NCBI GenBank assembly: GCA_022539475.1
Contig: VCMS01000395.1
Coordinates: 28,808 to 70,880 of the forward strand
DNA length: 42,073 nucleotides
Origin: Gracilaria domingensis
Lineage: Eukaryota > Rhodophyta > Florideophyceae > Gracilariales > Gracilariaceae
Direction of reading: 5' to 3'
Program-made: the position numbers and the translations under genes
Shown here: piece after piece, positions 1-12,940 of the stretch
How positions within the stretch are numbered: position 1 is the stretch's first letter
How the letters are laid out: each line of letters opens with the position of its first letter
Notes under the pieces: generated by a model
Databases searched by the model: none
What the model was told of the DNA's origin: nothing
What the model saw: only the letters and a program-made list of their open reading frames with translations

Positions 1-3000
1 CATGAAGAGCTCATCACTTCTATGCTTCATGAATCTGCTCCGAACCGCTTCATTAGCATCATGCTATATGGGCCCCTAAAAGGCGCACCAGCACGCCCAA
101 TGCGTGTATCTTGTTCTTCTACATTTCCCGACTTCCACCGCACCTCTATGAAGCCGAGATTCTCTCTAATGCACTCCGTTGATAACTGGAACAACAACGC
201 CGTGCTGAGTACCCTTAAAGACTGATCCGTTTGCCTCCCTCTTCACGCAAAGCACATACTCTACCTCACCAACTCACCATTAGAAATTGGCTCCTTCCAC
301 CTGATATCAGGGTTATTATCATCTCACTACGGTCCTAAATACCTCCGAAAACATCGGTACACACGCTCAGACCACCTGTCCAAACCCTCAGACTGCCTCA
401 AATAACAAATCTCACCTTAAACCACAGTAAAACCCCCGAAAACCCCCGTCCCCTTCCGTCATCGACGACCTATTTGCATCTGCAATCGAAAGAGACTAAC
501 CCATCTACCTCTTGGTCCAATTTCAGCCCCCAAATCGCACTCGTTTCGTCGCTACAGCCCATTCTTTATCGCGTTTTAGCTACTTCTCGCCTTTTTTAAT
601 TACATTTTCCCGTTTTTAATTGTGATTTTGCAACTCAATCCACCACACCTTGCCCAGTGTCCCCCTGTATCTGTTCACCTTCTCAGCGGCGTCTCGCTGC
701 ACTCCACTCTAATTACTACTAACAAATTCTCTACACTAACGCCTCTCAATCGCATCTCAACTCAAAGAGTTTCCGAACATCTTCAATGCCGTGCTCAATG
801 CATCAAAAGCCCTGAACTCCTACCAAATTCTTCAGGTGTTAATTGTTGTGCTCCCTCTACCAAGTTTAATTGCATTGAAGGCTGATTCGGTTTCTGAAAA
901 CTCGGCCAAACTCCAGAAAGTCCTTACTACAACTTTTATTTAACTCCCAACAAGTACCATGCTGATGCACGTACCATGAAGAGCTCATCACTTCTATGCT
1001 TCATGAATCTGCTCCGAACCGCTTCATTAGCATCATGCTATATGGGCCCCTAAAAGGCGCACCAGCACGCCCAATGCGTGTATCTTGTTCTTCTACATTT
1101 CCCGACTTCCACCGCACCTCTATGAAGCCGAGATTCTCTCTAATGCACTCCGTTGATAACTGGAACAACAACGCCGTGCTGAGTACCCTTAAAGACTGAT
1201 CCGTTTGCCTCCCTCTTCACGCAAAGCACATACTCTACCTCACCAACTCACCATTAGAAATTGGCTCCTTCCACCTGATATCAGGGTTATTATCAATCTC
1301 ACTACGGTCCTAAATACTCCGAAAACATCGGTACACACGCTCAGACCACCTGTCCAAACCCTCAGACTGCCTCAAATAACAAATCTCACCTTAAACCACA
1401 GAAAACCCCCGAAAACCCCCGTCCCCTTCCGTCATCGACGACCTATTTGTCATCTGCAATCGAAAGAGAACTAACCCATCTACCTCTTGGTCCAATTTCA
1501 GCCCCCAAATCGCACTCGTTTCGTCGCTACAGCCCATTCTTTATCGCGTTTTAGCTACTTCTCGCCTTTTTTAATTACATTTTCCCGTTTTTAATTGTGA
1601 TTTTGCAACTCAATCCACCACACCTTGCCCAGTGTCCCCCTGTATCTGTTCACCTTCTCAGCGGCGTCTCGCTGCACTCCACTCTAATTACTACTAACAA
1701 ATTTTCTACACTAACGCCTCTCAATCGTATCTCAACTCAAAGAGTTTCCGAACATCTTCAATGCCGTGCTCAATGCATCAAAAGCCCTGAACTCCTACCA
1801 AATTCTTCAGGTGTTAATTGTTGTGCTCCCTCTACCAAGTTTAATTGCATTGAAGGCTGATTCGGTTTCTGAAAACTCGGCCAAACTCCAGAAAGTCCTT
1901 ACTACAACTTTTATTTAACTCCCAACAAGTACCATGCTGATGCACGTACCATGAAGAGCTCATCACTTCTATGCTTCATGAATCTGCTCCGAACCGCTTC
2001 ATTAGCATCATGCTATATGGGCCCCTAAAAGGCGCACCAGCACGCCCAATGCGTGTATCTTGTTCTTCTACATTTCCCGACTTCCACCGCACCTCTATGA
2101 AGCCGAGATTCTCTCTAATGCACTCCGTTGATAACTGGAACAACAACGCCGTGCTGAGTACCCTTAAAGACTGATCCGTTTGCCTCCCTCTTCACGCAAA
2201 GCACATACTCTACCTCACCAACTCACCATTAGAAATTGGCTCCTTCCACCTGATATCAGGGTTATTATCAATCTCACTACGGTCCTAAATACTCCGAAAA
2301 CATCGGTACACACGCTCAGACCACCTGTCCAAACCCTCAGACTGCCTCAAATAACAAATCTCACCTTAAACCACAGTACAAACCCCCGAAAACCCCCGTC
2401 CCCTTCCGTCATCGACGACCTATTTGTCATCTGCAATCGAAAGAGAACTAACCCATCTACCTCTTGGTCCAATTTCAGCCCCCAAATCGCACTCGTTTCG
2501 TCGCTACAGCCCATTCTTTATCGCGTTTTAGCTACTTCTCGCCTTTTTTAATTACATTTTCCCGTTTTTAATTGTGATTTTGCAACTCAATCCACCACAC
2601 CTTGCCCAGTGTCCCCCTGTATCTGTTCACCTTCTCAGCGGCGTCTCGCTGCACTCCACTCTAATTACTACTAACAAATTCTCTACATAACGCCTCTCAA
2701 TCGTATCTCAACTCAAAGAGTTTCCGAACATCTTCAATGCCGTGCTCAATGCATCAAAAGCCCTGAACTCCTACCAAATTCTTCAGGTGTTAATTGTTGT
2801 GCTCCCTCTACCAAGTTTAATTGCATTGAAGGCTGATTCGGTTTCTGAAAACTCGGCCAAACTCCAGAAAGTCCTTACTACAACTTTTATTTAACTCCCA
2901 ACAAGTACCATGCTGATGCACGTACCATGAAGAGCTCATCACTTCTATGCTTCATGAATCTGCTCCGAACCGCTTCATTAGCATCATGCTATATGGGCCC

Positions 3001-3904
3001 CTAAAAGGCGCACCAGCACCGCCCAATGCGTGTATCTTGTTCTTCTACATTTCCCGACTTCCACCGCACCCCTATGAAGCCGAGATTCTCTCTAATGCAC
3101 TCCGTTGATAACTGGAACAACAACGCCGTGCTGAGTACCCTTAAAGACTGATCCGTTTGCCTCCCTCTTCACGCAAAGCACATACTCTACCTCACCAACT
3201 CACCATTAGAAATTGGCTCCTTCCACCTGATATCAGGGTATTATCATCTCACTACGGTCCTAAATACCTCCGAAAACATCGGTACACACCCTCAGACCAC
3301 CTGTCCAAACCCTCAGACTGCCTCAAATAACAAATCTCACCTTAAACCACAGTATAAACCCCCGAAAACCCCCGTCCCCTTCCGTCATCGACGACCTATT
3401 TGTCATCTGCAATCGAAAGAGAACTAACCCATCTACCTCTTGGTCCAATTTCAGCCCCCAAATCGCACTCGTTTCGTCGCTACAGCCCATTCTTTATCGC
3501 GTTTTAGCTACTTCTCGCCTTTTTTAATTACATTTTCCCGTTTTTAATTGTGACTTTTGCAACTCAATCCACCACACCTTGCCCAGTGTCCCCCTGTATC
3601 CTGTTCACCTTCTCAGCGGCGTCTCGCTGCACTCCACTCTAATTACTACTAACAAATTTTCTACACTAACGCCTCTCAATCGCATCTCAACTCAAAGAGT
3701 TTCCGAACATCTTCAATGCCGTGCTCAATGCATCAAAAGCCCTGAACTCCTACCAAATTCTTCAGGTGTTAATTGTTGTGCTCCCTCTACCAAGTTTAAT
3801 TGCATTGAAGGCTGATTCGGTTTCTGAAAACTCGGCCAAACTCCAGAAAGTCCTTACTACAACTTTTATTTAACTCCCAACAAGTACCATGCTGATGCAC
3901 GTAC
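1..3904 (+). repeat. Satellite sub-block A (units 1-4)
   Basis: Units 1 to 4 share diagnostic variants: GCGTGTATC after the CACCAGCAC segment, and AGAGAACTAACCC (one A missing in unit 1). Units 5 to 11 instead carry GCGTTTATC and AGAGAGCTAACCC. The change occurs between unit 4 and unit 5. Local blocks of like units are what unequal crossing-over or block duplication produces. Confidence 0.8.
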
Positions 3905-6900
3905 CATGAAGAGCTCATCACTTCTATGCTTCATGAATCTGCTCCGAACCGCTTCATTAGCATCATGCTATATGGGCCCCTAAAAGGCGCACCAGCACCG
4001 CCCAATGCGTTTATCTTGTTCTTCTACATTTCCCGACTTCCACCGCACCTCTATGAAGCCGAGATTCTCTCTAATGCACTCCGTTGATAACTGGAACAAC
4101 AACGCCGTGCTGAGTACCCTTAAAGACTGATCCGTTTGCCTCCCTCTTCACGCAAAGCACATACTCTACCTCACCAACTCACCATAGAAATTGGCTCCTT
4201 CCACCTGATATCAGGGCTATTATCATCTCACTACGGTCCTAAATAGCTCCGAAAACATCGGTACACACGCTCAGACCACCTGTCCAAACCCTCAGACTGC
4301 CTCAAATAACAAATCTCACCTTAAACCACAGTACAAACCCCCGAAAACCCCCGTCCCCTTCCGTCATCGACGACCTATTTGTCATCTGCAATCGAAAGAG
4401 AGCTAACCCATCTACCTCTTGGTCCAATTTCAGCCCCCAAATCGCACTCGTTTCGTCGCTACAGCCCATTCTTTATCGCGTTTTAGCTACTTCTCGCCTT
4501 TTTTAATTACATTTTCCCGTTTTTAATTGTGACTTTTGCAACTCAATCCACCACACCTTGCCCAGTGTCCCCCTGTATTCTGTTCACCTTCTCAGCGGCG
4601 TCTCGCTGCACTCCACTCTAATTACTACTAACAAATTTTCTACAATAACGCCTCTCAATCGTATCTCAACTCAAAGAGTTTCCGAACATCTTCAATGCCG
4701 TGCTCAATGCATCAAAAGCCCTGAACTCCTACCAAATTCTTCAGGTGTTAATTGTTGTGCTCCCTCTACCAAGTTTAATTGCATTGAAGGCTGATTCGGT
4801 TTCTGAAAACTCGGCCAAACTCCAGAAAGTCCTTACTACAACTTTTATTTAACTCCCAACAAGTACCATGCTGATGCACGTACCATGAAGAGCTCATCAC
4901 TTCTATGCTTCATGAATCTGCTCCGAACCGCTTCATTAGCATCATGCTATATGGGCCCCTAAAAGCGCACCAGCACGCCCAATGCGTTTATCTTGTTCTT
5001 CTACATTTCCCGACTTCCACCGCACCTCTATGAAGCCGAGATTCTCTCTAATGCACTCCGTTGATAACTGGAACAACAACGCCGTGCTGAGTACCCTTAA
5101 AGACTGATCCGTTTGCCTCCCTCTTCACGCAAAGCACATACTCTACCTCACCAACTCACCATCAGAAATTGGCTCCTTCCACCTGATATCAGGGCTATTA
5201 TCATCTCGCTACGGTCCTAAATAGCTCCGAAAACATCGGTACACACCCTCAGACCACCTGTCCAAACCCTCAGACTGCCTCAAATAACAAATCTCACCTT
5301 AAACCACAGTACAAACCCCCGAAAACCCCCGTCCCCTTCCGTCATCGACGACCTATTTGTCATCTGCAATCGAAAGAGAGCTAACCCATCTACCTCTTGG
5401 TCCAATTTCAGCCCCCAAATCGCACTCGTTTCGTCGCTACAGCCCATTCTTTATCGCGTTTTAGCTACTTCTCGCCTTTTTTAATTACATTTTCCCGTTT
5501 TTAATTGTGACTTTTGCAACTCAATCCACCACACCTTGCCCAGTGTCCCCCTGTATTCTGTTCACCTTCTCAGCGGCGTCTCGCTGCACTCCACTCTAAT
5601 TACTACTAACAAATTTTCTACATAACGCCTCTCAATCGTATCTCAACTCAAAGAGTTTCCGAACATCTTCAATGCCGTGCTCAATGCATCAAAAGCCCTG
5701 AACTCCTACCAAATTCTTCAGGTGTTAATTGTTGTGCTCCCTCTACCAAGTTTAATTGCATTGAAGGCTGATTCGGTTTCTGAAAACTCGGCCAAACTCC
5801 AGAAAGTCCTTACTACAACTTTTATTTAACTCCCAACAAGTACCATGCTGATGCACGTACCATGAAGAGCTCATCACTTCTATGCTTCATGAATCTGCTC
5901 CGAACCGCTTCATTAGCATCATGCTATATGGGCCCCTAAAAGCGCACCAGCAACGCCCAATGCGTTTATCTTGTTCTTCTACATTTCCCGACTTCCACCG
6001 CACCTCTATGAAGCCGAGATTCTCTCTAATGCACTCCGTTGATAACTGGAACAACAACGCCGTGCTGAGTACCCTTAAAGACTGATCCGTTTGCCTCCCT
6101 CTTCACGCAAAGCACATACTCTACCTCACCAACTCACCATCAGAAATTGGCTCCTTCCACCTGATATCAGGGCTATTATCAGTCTCGCTACGGTCCTAAA
6201 TAGCTCCGAAAACATCGGTACACACCCTCAGACCACCTGTCCAAACCCTCAGACTGCCTCAAATAACAAATCTCACCTTAAACCACAGTACAAACCCCCG
6301 AAAACCCCCGTCCCCTTCCGTCATCGACGACCTATTTGTCATCTGCAATCGAAAGAGAGCTAACCCATCTACCTCTTGGTCCAATTTCAGCCCCCAAATC
6401 GCACTCGTTTCGTCGCTACAGCCCATTCTTTATCGCGTTTTAGCTACTTCTCGCCTTTTTTAATTACATTTTCCCGTTTTTAATTGTGACTTTTGCAACT
6501 CAATCCACCACACCTTGCCCAGTGTCCCCCTGTATTCTGTTCACCTTCTCAGCGGCGTCTCGCTGCACTCCACTCTAATTACTACTAACAAATTTTCTAC
6601 AATAACGCCTCTCAATCGTATCTCAACTCAAAGAGTTTCCGAACATCTTCAATGCCGTGCTCAATGCATCAAAAGCCCTGAACTCCTACCAAATTCTTCA
6701 GGTGTTAATTGTTGTGCTCCCTCTACCAAGTTTAATTGCATTGAAGGCTGATTCGGTTCTGAAAACTCGGCCAAACTCCAGAAAGTCCTTACTACAACTT
6801 TTATTTAACTCCCAACAAGTACCATGCTGATGCACGTACCATGAAGAGCTCATCACTTCTATGCTTCATGAATCTGCTCCGAACCGCTTCATTAGCATCA

Positions 6901-9900
6901 TGCTATATGGGCCCCTAAAAGCGCACCAGCACCGCCCAATGCGTTTATCTTGTTCTTCTACATTTCCCGACTTCCACCGCACCCTATGAAGCCGAGATTC
7001 TCTCTAATGCACTCCGTTGATAACTGGAACAACAACGCCGTGCTGAGTACCCTTAAAGACTGATCCGTTTGCCTCCCTCTTCACGCAAAGCACATACTCT
7101 ACCTCACCAACTCACCATCAGAAATTGGCTCCTTCCACCTGATATCAGGGCTATTATCATCTCACTACGGTCCTAAATACTCCGAAAACATCGGTACACA
7201 CCCTCAGACCACCTGTCCAAACCCTCAGACTGCCTCAAATAACAAATCTCACCTTAAACCACAGTACAAACCCCCGAAAACCCCCGTCCCCTTCCGTCAT
7301 CGACGACCTATTTGTCATCTGCAATCGAAAGAGAGCTAACCCATCTACCTCTTGGTCCAATTTCAGCCCCCAAATCGCACTCGTTTCGTCGCTACAGCCC
7401 ATTCTTTATCGCGTTTTAGCTACTTCTCGCCTTTTTTAATTACATTTTCCCGTTTTTAATTGTGATTTTTGCAACTCAATCCACCACACCTTGCCCAGTG
7501 TCCCCCTGTATCCTGTTCACCTTCTCAGCGGCGTCTCGCTGCACTCCACTCTAATTACTACTAACAAATTTCTACACTAACGCCTCTCAATCGATCTCAA
7601 CTCAAAGAGTTTCCGAACATCTTCAATGCCGTGCTCAATGCATCAAAAGCCCTGAACTCCTACCAAATTCTTCAGGTGTTAATTGTTGTGCTCCCTCTAC
7701 CAAGTTTAATTGCATTGAAGGCTGATTCGGTTTCTGAAAACTCGGCCAAACTCCAGAAAGTCCTTACTACAACTTTTATTTAACTCCCAACAAGTACCAT
7801 GCTGATGCACGTACCATGAAGAGCTCATCACTTCTATGCTTCATGAATCTGCTCCGAACCGCTTCATTAGCATCATGCTATATGGGCCCCTAAAAGCGCA
7901 CCAGCACGCCCAATGCGTTTATCTTGTTCTTCTACATTTCCCGACTTCCACCGCACCTCTATGAAGCCGAGATTCTCTCTAATGCACTCCGTTGATAACT
8001 GGAACAACAACGCCGTGCTGAGTACCCTTAAAGACTGATCCGTTTGCCTCCCTCTTCACGCAAAGCACATACTCTACCTCACCAACTCACCATCAGAAAT
8101 TGGCTCCTTCCACCTGATATCAGGGCTATTATCATCTCACTACGGTCCTAAATACTCCGAAAACATCGGTACACACCCTCAGACCACCTGTCCAAACCCT
8201 CAGACTGCCTCAAATAACAAATCTCACCTTAAACCACAGTACAAACCCCCGAAAACCCCCGTCCCCTTCCGTCATCGACGACCTATTTGTCATCTGCAAT
8301 CGAAAGAGAGCTAACCCATCTACCTCTTGGTCCAATTTCAGCCCCCAAATCGCACTCGTTTCGTCGCTACAGCCCATTCTTTATCGCGTTTTAGCTACTT
8401 CTCGCCTTTTTTAATTACATTTTCCCGTTTTTAATTGTGATTTTGCAACTCAATCCACCACACCTTGCCCAGTGTCCCCCTGTATCCTGTTCACCTTCTC
8501 AGCGGCGTCTCGCTGCACTCCACTCTAATTACTACTAACAAATTTTCTACAATAACGCCTCTCAATCGCATCTCAACTCAAAGAGTTTCCGAACATCTTC
8601 AATGCCGTGCTCAATGCATCAAAAGCCCTGAACTCCTACCAAATTCTTCAGGTGTTAATTGTTGTGCTCCCTCTACCAAGTTTAATTGCATTGAAGGCTG
8701 ATTCGGTTTCTGAAAACTCGGCCAAACTCCAGAAAGTCCTTACTACAACTTTTATTTAACTCCCAACAAGTACCATGCTGATGCACGTACCATGAAGAGC
8801 TCATCACTTCTATGCTTCATGAATCTGCTCCGAACCGCTTCATTAGCATCATGCTATATGGGCCCCTAAAAGGCGCACCAGCACGCCCAATGCGTTTATC
8901 TTGTTCTTCTACATTTCCCGACTTCCACCGCACCCTATGAAGCCGAGATTCTCTCTAATGCACTCCGTTGATAACTGGAACAACAACGCCGTGCTGAGTA
9001 CCCTTAAAGACTGATCCGTTTGCCTCCCTCTTCACGCAAAGCACATACTCTACCTCACCAACTCACCATCAGAAATTGGCTCCTTCCACCTGATATCAGG
9101 GCTATTATCAGTCTCGCTACGGTCCTAAATAGCTCCGAAAACATCGGTACACACCCTCAGACCACCTGTCCAAACCCTCAGACTGCCTCAAATAACAAAT
9201 CTCACCTTAAACCACAGTACAAACCCCCGAAAACCCCCGTCCCCTTCCGTCATCGACGACCTATTTGTCATCTGCAATCGAAAGAGAGCTAACCCATCTA
9301 CCTCTTGGTCCAATTTCAGCCCCCAAATCGCACTCGTTTCGTCGCTACAGCCCATTCTTTATCGCGTTTTAGCTACTTCTCGCCTTTTTTAATTACATTT
9401 TCCCGTTTTTAATTGTGACTTTTGCAACTCAATCCACCACACCTTGCCCAGTGTCCCCCTGTATTCTGTTCACCTTCTCAGCGGCGTCTCGCTGCACTCC
9501 ACTCTAATTACTACTAACAAATTTTCTACAATAACGCCTCTCAATCGTATCTCAACTCAAAGAGTTTCCGAACATCTTCAATGCCGTGCTCAATGCATCA
9601 AAAGCCCTGAACTCCTACCAAATTCTTCAGGTGTTAATTGTTGTGCTCCCTCTACCAAGTTTAATTGCATTGAAGGCTGATTCGGTTTCTGAAAACTCGG
9701 CCAAACTCCAGAAAGTCCTTACTACAACTTTTATTTAACTCCCAACAAGTACCATGCTGATGCACGTACCATGAAGAGCTCATCACTTCTATGCTTCATG
9801 AATCTGCTCCGAACCGCTTCATTAGCATCATGCTATATGGGCCCCTAAAAGCGCACCAGCAACGCCCAATGCGTTTATCTTGTTCTTCTACATTTCCCGA

Positions 9901-10748
9901 CTTCCACCGCACCTCTATGAAGCCGAGATTCTCTCTAATGCACTCCGTTGATAACTGGAACAACAACGCCGTGCTGAGTACCCTTAAAGACTGATCCGTT
10001 TGCTCCCTCTTCACGCAAAGCACATACTCTACCTCACCAACTCACCATCAGAAATTGGCTCCTTCCACCTGATATCAGGGCTATTATCAGTCTCGCTACG
10101 GTCCTAAATAGCTCCGAAAACATCGGTACACACCCTCAGACCACCTGTCCAAACCCTCAGACTGCCTCAAATAACAAATCTCACCTTAAACCACAGTACA
10201 AACCCCCGAAAACCCCCGTCCCCTTCCGTCATCGACGACCTATTTGTCATCTGCAATCGAAAGAGAGCTAACCCATCTACCTCTTGGTCCAATTTCAGCC
10301 CCCAAATCGCACTCGTTTCGTCGCTACAGCCCATTCTTTATCGCGTTTTAGCTACTTCTCGCCTTTTTTAATTACATTTTCCCGTTTTTAATTGTGACTT
10401 TTGCAACTCAATCCACCACACCTTGCCCAGTGTCCCCCTGTATTCTGTTCACCTTCTCAGCGGCGTCTCGCTGCACTCCACTCTAATTACTACTAACAAA
10501 TTTTCTACAATAACGCCTCTCAATCGCATCTCAACTCAAAGAGTTTCCGAACATCTTCAATGCCGTGCTCAATGCATCAAAAGCCCTGAACTCCTACCAA
10601 ATTCTTCAGGTGTTAATTGTTGTGCTCCCTCTACCAAGTTTAATTGCATTGAAGGCTGATTCGGTTTCTGAAAACTCGGCCAAACTCCAGAAAGTCCTTA
10701 CTACAACTTTTATTTAACTCCCAACAAGTACCATGCTGATGCACGTAC
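3905..10748 (+). repeat. Satellite sub-block B (units 5-11)
   Basis: Seven consecutive units carry GCGTTTATC and AGAGAGCTAACCC, with a GGGCTATTATC segment where sub-block A has GGGTTATTATC or GGGTATTATC. Smaller groups exist inside: the TAAATAGCTCC form is found in units 5 to 7, 10 and 11, while units 8 and 9 carry TAAATACTCC. This suggests repeated local duplication. Confidence 0.75.
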
Positions 10749-11337
10749 CATGAAGAGCTCATCACTTCTATGCTTCATGAATCTGCTCCGAACCGCTTCA
10801 TTAGCATCATGCTATATGGGCCCCTAAAAGGCGCACCAGCACGCCCAATGCGTTTATCTTGTTCTTCTACATTTCCCGACTTCCACCGCACCCCTATGAA
10901 GCCGAGATTCTCTCTAATGCACTCCGTTGATAACTGGAACAACAACGCCGTGCTGAGTACCCTTAAAGGCTGATCCGTTTGCCTCCCTCTTCACGCAAAG
11001 GACATACTCTACCTCACCAACTCACCATTAGAAATTGGCTCCTTCCACCTGATACCAGGGTTATTATCAATCTCACTACGGTCCTAAATACCTCCGAAAA
11101 CATCGGTACACACGCTCAGACCACCTGTCCAAACCCTCAGACTGCCTCAAATAACAAATCTCACCTTAAACCACAGTATAAACCCCCGAAAACCCCCGTC
11201 CCCTTCCGTCATCGACGACCTATTTGCCATATGCAATCGAAAGAAAACTAACCCATCTACCTCTTGGTCCAATTTCAGCCCCCAAATCGCACTCGTTTCG
11301 TCGCTACAGTCCATTCTTTATCGCGTTCTAGCTACTT
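10749..11337 (+). repeat. Truncated and diverged edge copy of the satellite
   Basis: The last copy stops after about 589 of 977 bases. It has private changes seen in no other unit: TTAAAGGCTG, GCAAAGGACAT, GATACCAGG, TTTGCCATATGC, ACAGTCCATT and GCGTTCTAG. It mixes sub-block A and B variants. Extra private changes in an end copy are expected when homogenisation is weakest at array edges. Confidence 0.85.
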
Positions 11338-11347
11338 GGAGTAGCTA
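11329..11347. repeat. Palindrome at the satellite/retroelement junction
   Basis: TAGCTACT (11329-11336) and AGTAGCTA (11340-11347) are perfect reverse complements around the 3-base centre TGG. The left arm belongs to the last satellite copy and the right arm to the flanking DNA, so the breakpoint sits in the middle of the palindrome. Confidence 0.85.
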
Positions 11348-12060
11348 TCTGGAGAACGATTAGACGACCTGTGCTACTATAAGTCGCGACACCTGTGCAC
11401 AGGCCAAAAGAAATTATGGTAAATTCATAGCCAGAACGCACTGCAGCGAGCAGTGTAGTTTGAGTGGGAAGAAGTTCCGATCTTTGAAAATATTCCATCA
11501 CAGTACATTTGAGCACATCTGGTATGTGTAGTCCTGAAGAAACCGTTCTGGTCCAGTACAACAAATTTTCAAAGACACTGTAGTTTCGTAGTCTCTTCTC
11601 GGTATAGTTCGGAGGGCCGGAGCTAGGATTTTGAAGGGTATTAAGCATGGCTGAGGCAAAAGAGTCGGTCGAATAGGCCTTACAGATGGCATCTTTGATA
11701 CGGAGTATGTCCAACGAAACGGAATGGAGCTGCGGGAGTGCATGAACAGACCTTCGACGGGGCGCATGATGCAGCTTACTTTTGTGTCCTGGCACGTGCT
11801 CGATATCAAAGCTGTGATGATGGCTCTCATCGAGGCATCTACATTGACGTTCGTCCAAATTTGGCTTTCTGTGCAGGAAGAAAATGGGGCCGTGGTCGGT
11901 GCGAAGAATAATGTAGCACTCACGCAGGCAAATGTTTCGTCACGGTCAGCATGGTCCAGCACAGGTGCTGATGTCAAATCAGCTTTGATTCTGCAGAAAG
12001 AAGAGTGCTGTGAAATGGGCCATTGAAACTGATGATATCTCAAAAGATCATGGAGTGGGC
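11338..12060 (-). pseudogene. RNase H-like domain and integrase zinc-binding region of element C
   Basis: One minus frame carries FQW followed by IKADLTSAPVL and DHADRDETF, the standard opening of the gypsy RNase H-like domain. A second overlapping frame carries FDIEHVPGHKSKL, matching the RNase H end where gypsy has a VPGKxN-type motif. It then has LLYW, and later G-R-L near the truncation, as in the integrase N-terminal region. Expected His and Cys zinc ligands are mostly lost. A frame change is needed between the two parts. The right-hand piece (12061-12222) is the degenerate RT/RNase H connection and contains stops. Confidence 0.8.
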
Positions 12061-12222
12061 GGAGATTATTTTGATATTAAGGCCTTCATGAAACCTTTGC
12101 AGAAATTGGTGAGGCAAACACACTTGCTGTATGTTGCGCATATTGTTCCAAGCCGGCCATTCTGTGATGGATGACGTTATTCCTATCCTGGGTGTAGACC
12201 TTTTGATCAGGGACATGGGACC

Positions 12223-12940
12223 CTAGAAGATCGACTTCTTCAACACCCTACGCTGTCTTTTGCCAAGTTTTGCAAAATGCAGATGCTTACGGAGCGCGGC
12301 GATGATCTTCCCAAGGTGTTCTTTATGTTTGTCAATGGATTTGCTGTACACCAAGGTATTATCGATGTATAACACGACACGCTCTCTGCTTAGTTCTTTG
12401 AGAACTGACGCGATCAATGTGGAGAATGCTGGAGGGAGTTTGGTCGACCTAAAGCATTGTACTTTCCTTTCAAAGTATCCAAATTGAGCCCGTTTCGCCA
12501 TTTTGCGGAAGTCTTCATCACGGATTCGTATGTATGGATGTGTCCCAACGCGGTCCGTCTGATAGAAGAACTTCGTATCCGAAATTTGGTGCAACGCTTT
12601 GTCAATGATTGGGAGCAGAGTTGAGTTAGGCATAATTATTTTGTTGAACGCGCGATAGTCGCAAACCATTCCCCATTGACTGGATGCCTTTTAGACGAAA
12701 GAAACAAGAGCTCCGTATGAAGAGCAAGAGGGTTTGCATGAGCCCTGTGCGAAAACGCTGGACGAGAGTATTACGGAGAAGTTGTAGCTCTTCGTTAGTT
12801 GAAGAAGCGTATGGCAGAACGAAATGGCGTGTGTGACCCTGCTTGAGTTTGGTTTCGAAATTGTGTTCCCGATGCGATGCGAGTTCACATGGGGCTTCTT
12901 TGTTGGACACATTGTGGTCTTCGTCAACGATATGGGCCAC
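12223..12940 (-). pseudogene. Reverse transcriptase of element C (broken)
   Basis: The minus strand encodes VCDYRAFNKI, matching the gypsy VDYRxLNKxT motif. It is followed by PNSTLLPIID, SDTKFFYQTDRV (usual S-x-L-D-L) and VVLYIDNTLVYS. The last is the catalytic box, normally YxDD; here the second Asp is Asn, so the enzyme would be inactive. The upstream frame (12626-12940) supplies the pre-RT segment EHNFETKLKQG and ends out of frame with the core. Gypsy RT is normally one continuous domain of about 200 residues. Confidence 0.88.

Larger units (their letters stand above)
1..11337 (+). repeat. Satellite array, about 977-bp unit, 11 full copies plus one partial
   Basis: Head-to-tail copies of one unit begin at 1, 975, 1950, 2926, 3905, 4884, 5861, 6840, 7815, 8791, 9770 and 10749, each starting CATGAAGAGCTCATC. 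Spacing is 974 to 979 bp, and differences are mostly single-base substitutions or one-base indels. All copies share one orientation, and the array is cut by the window's left edge. No reading frame is kept across copies: apparent 67 to 123-codon frames change length or vanish with one-base indels, so the unit is judged non-coding. Each unit carries a C-rich block (429-453 in unit 1), two T-rich tracts, and an 8-base direct repeat GTACCATG on either side of the chosen unit boundary. I do not recognise 5S rRNA, U6, tRNA or telomere motifs. It may be a centromeric or heterochromatic satellite; that function is inference. Confidence 0.97.

Noticed and set aside
1..11337. Repeated 67, 78, 87, 90 and 123-codon reading frames in the satellite
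   Set aside because: They arise because the unit repeats. Lengths and ends change with one-base indels between copies, many lack an ATG, and no protein motif is present.
1..11337. CRISPR-like direct repeats or a telomeric/rDNA array
   Set aside because: The unit is a 977-bp satellite without spacers. No telomere motif, 5S, U6 or other rRNA signature was found in it.
1..11337. One-base indels between satellite copies read as real sub-families in every case
   Set aside because: Many fall next to short homopolymers and could be consensus errors from long reads. Only linked substitutions were used to define blocks A and B.
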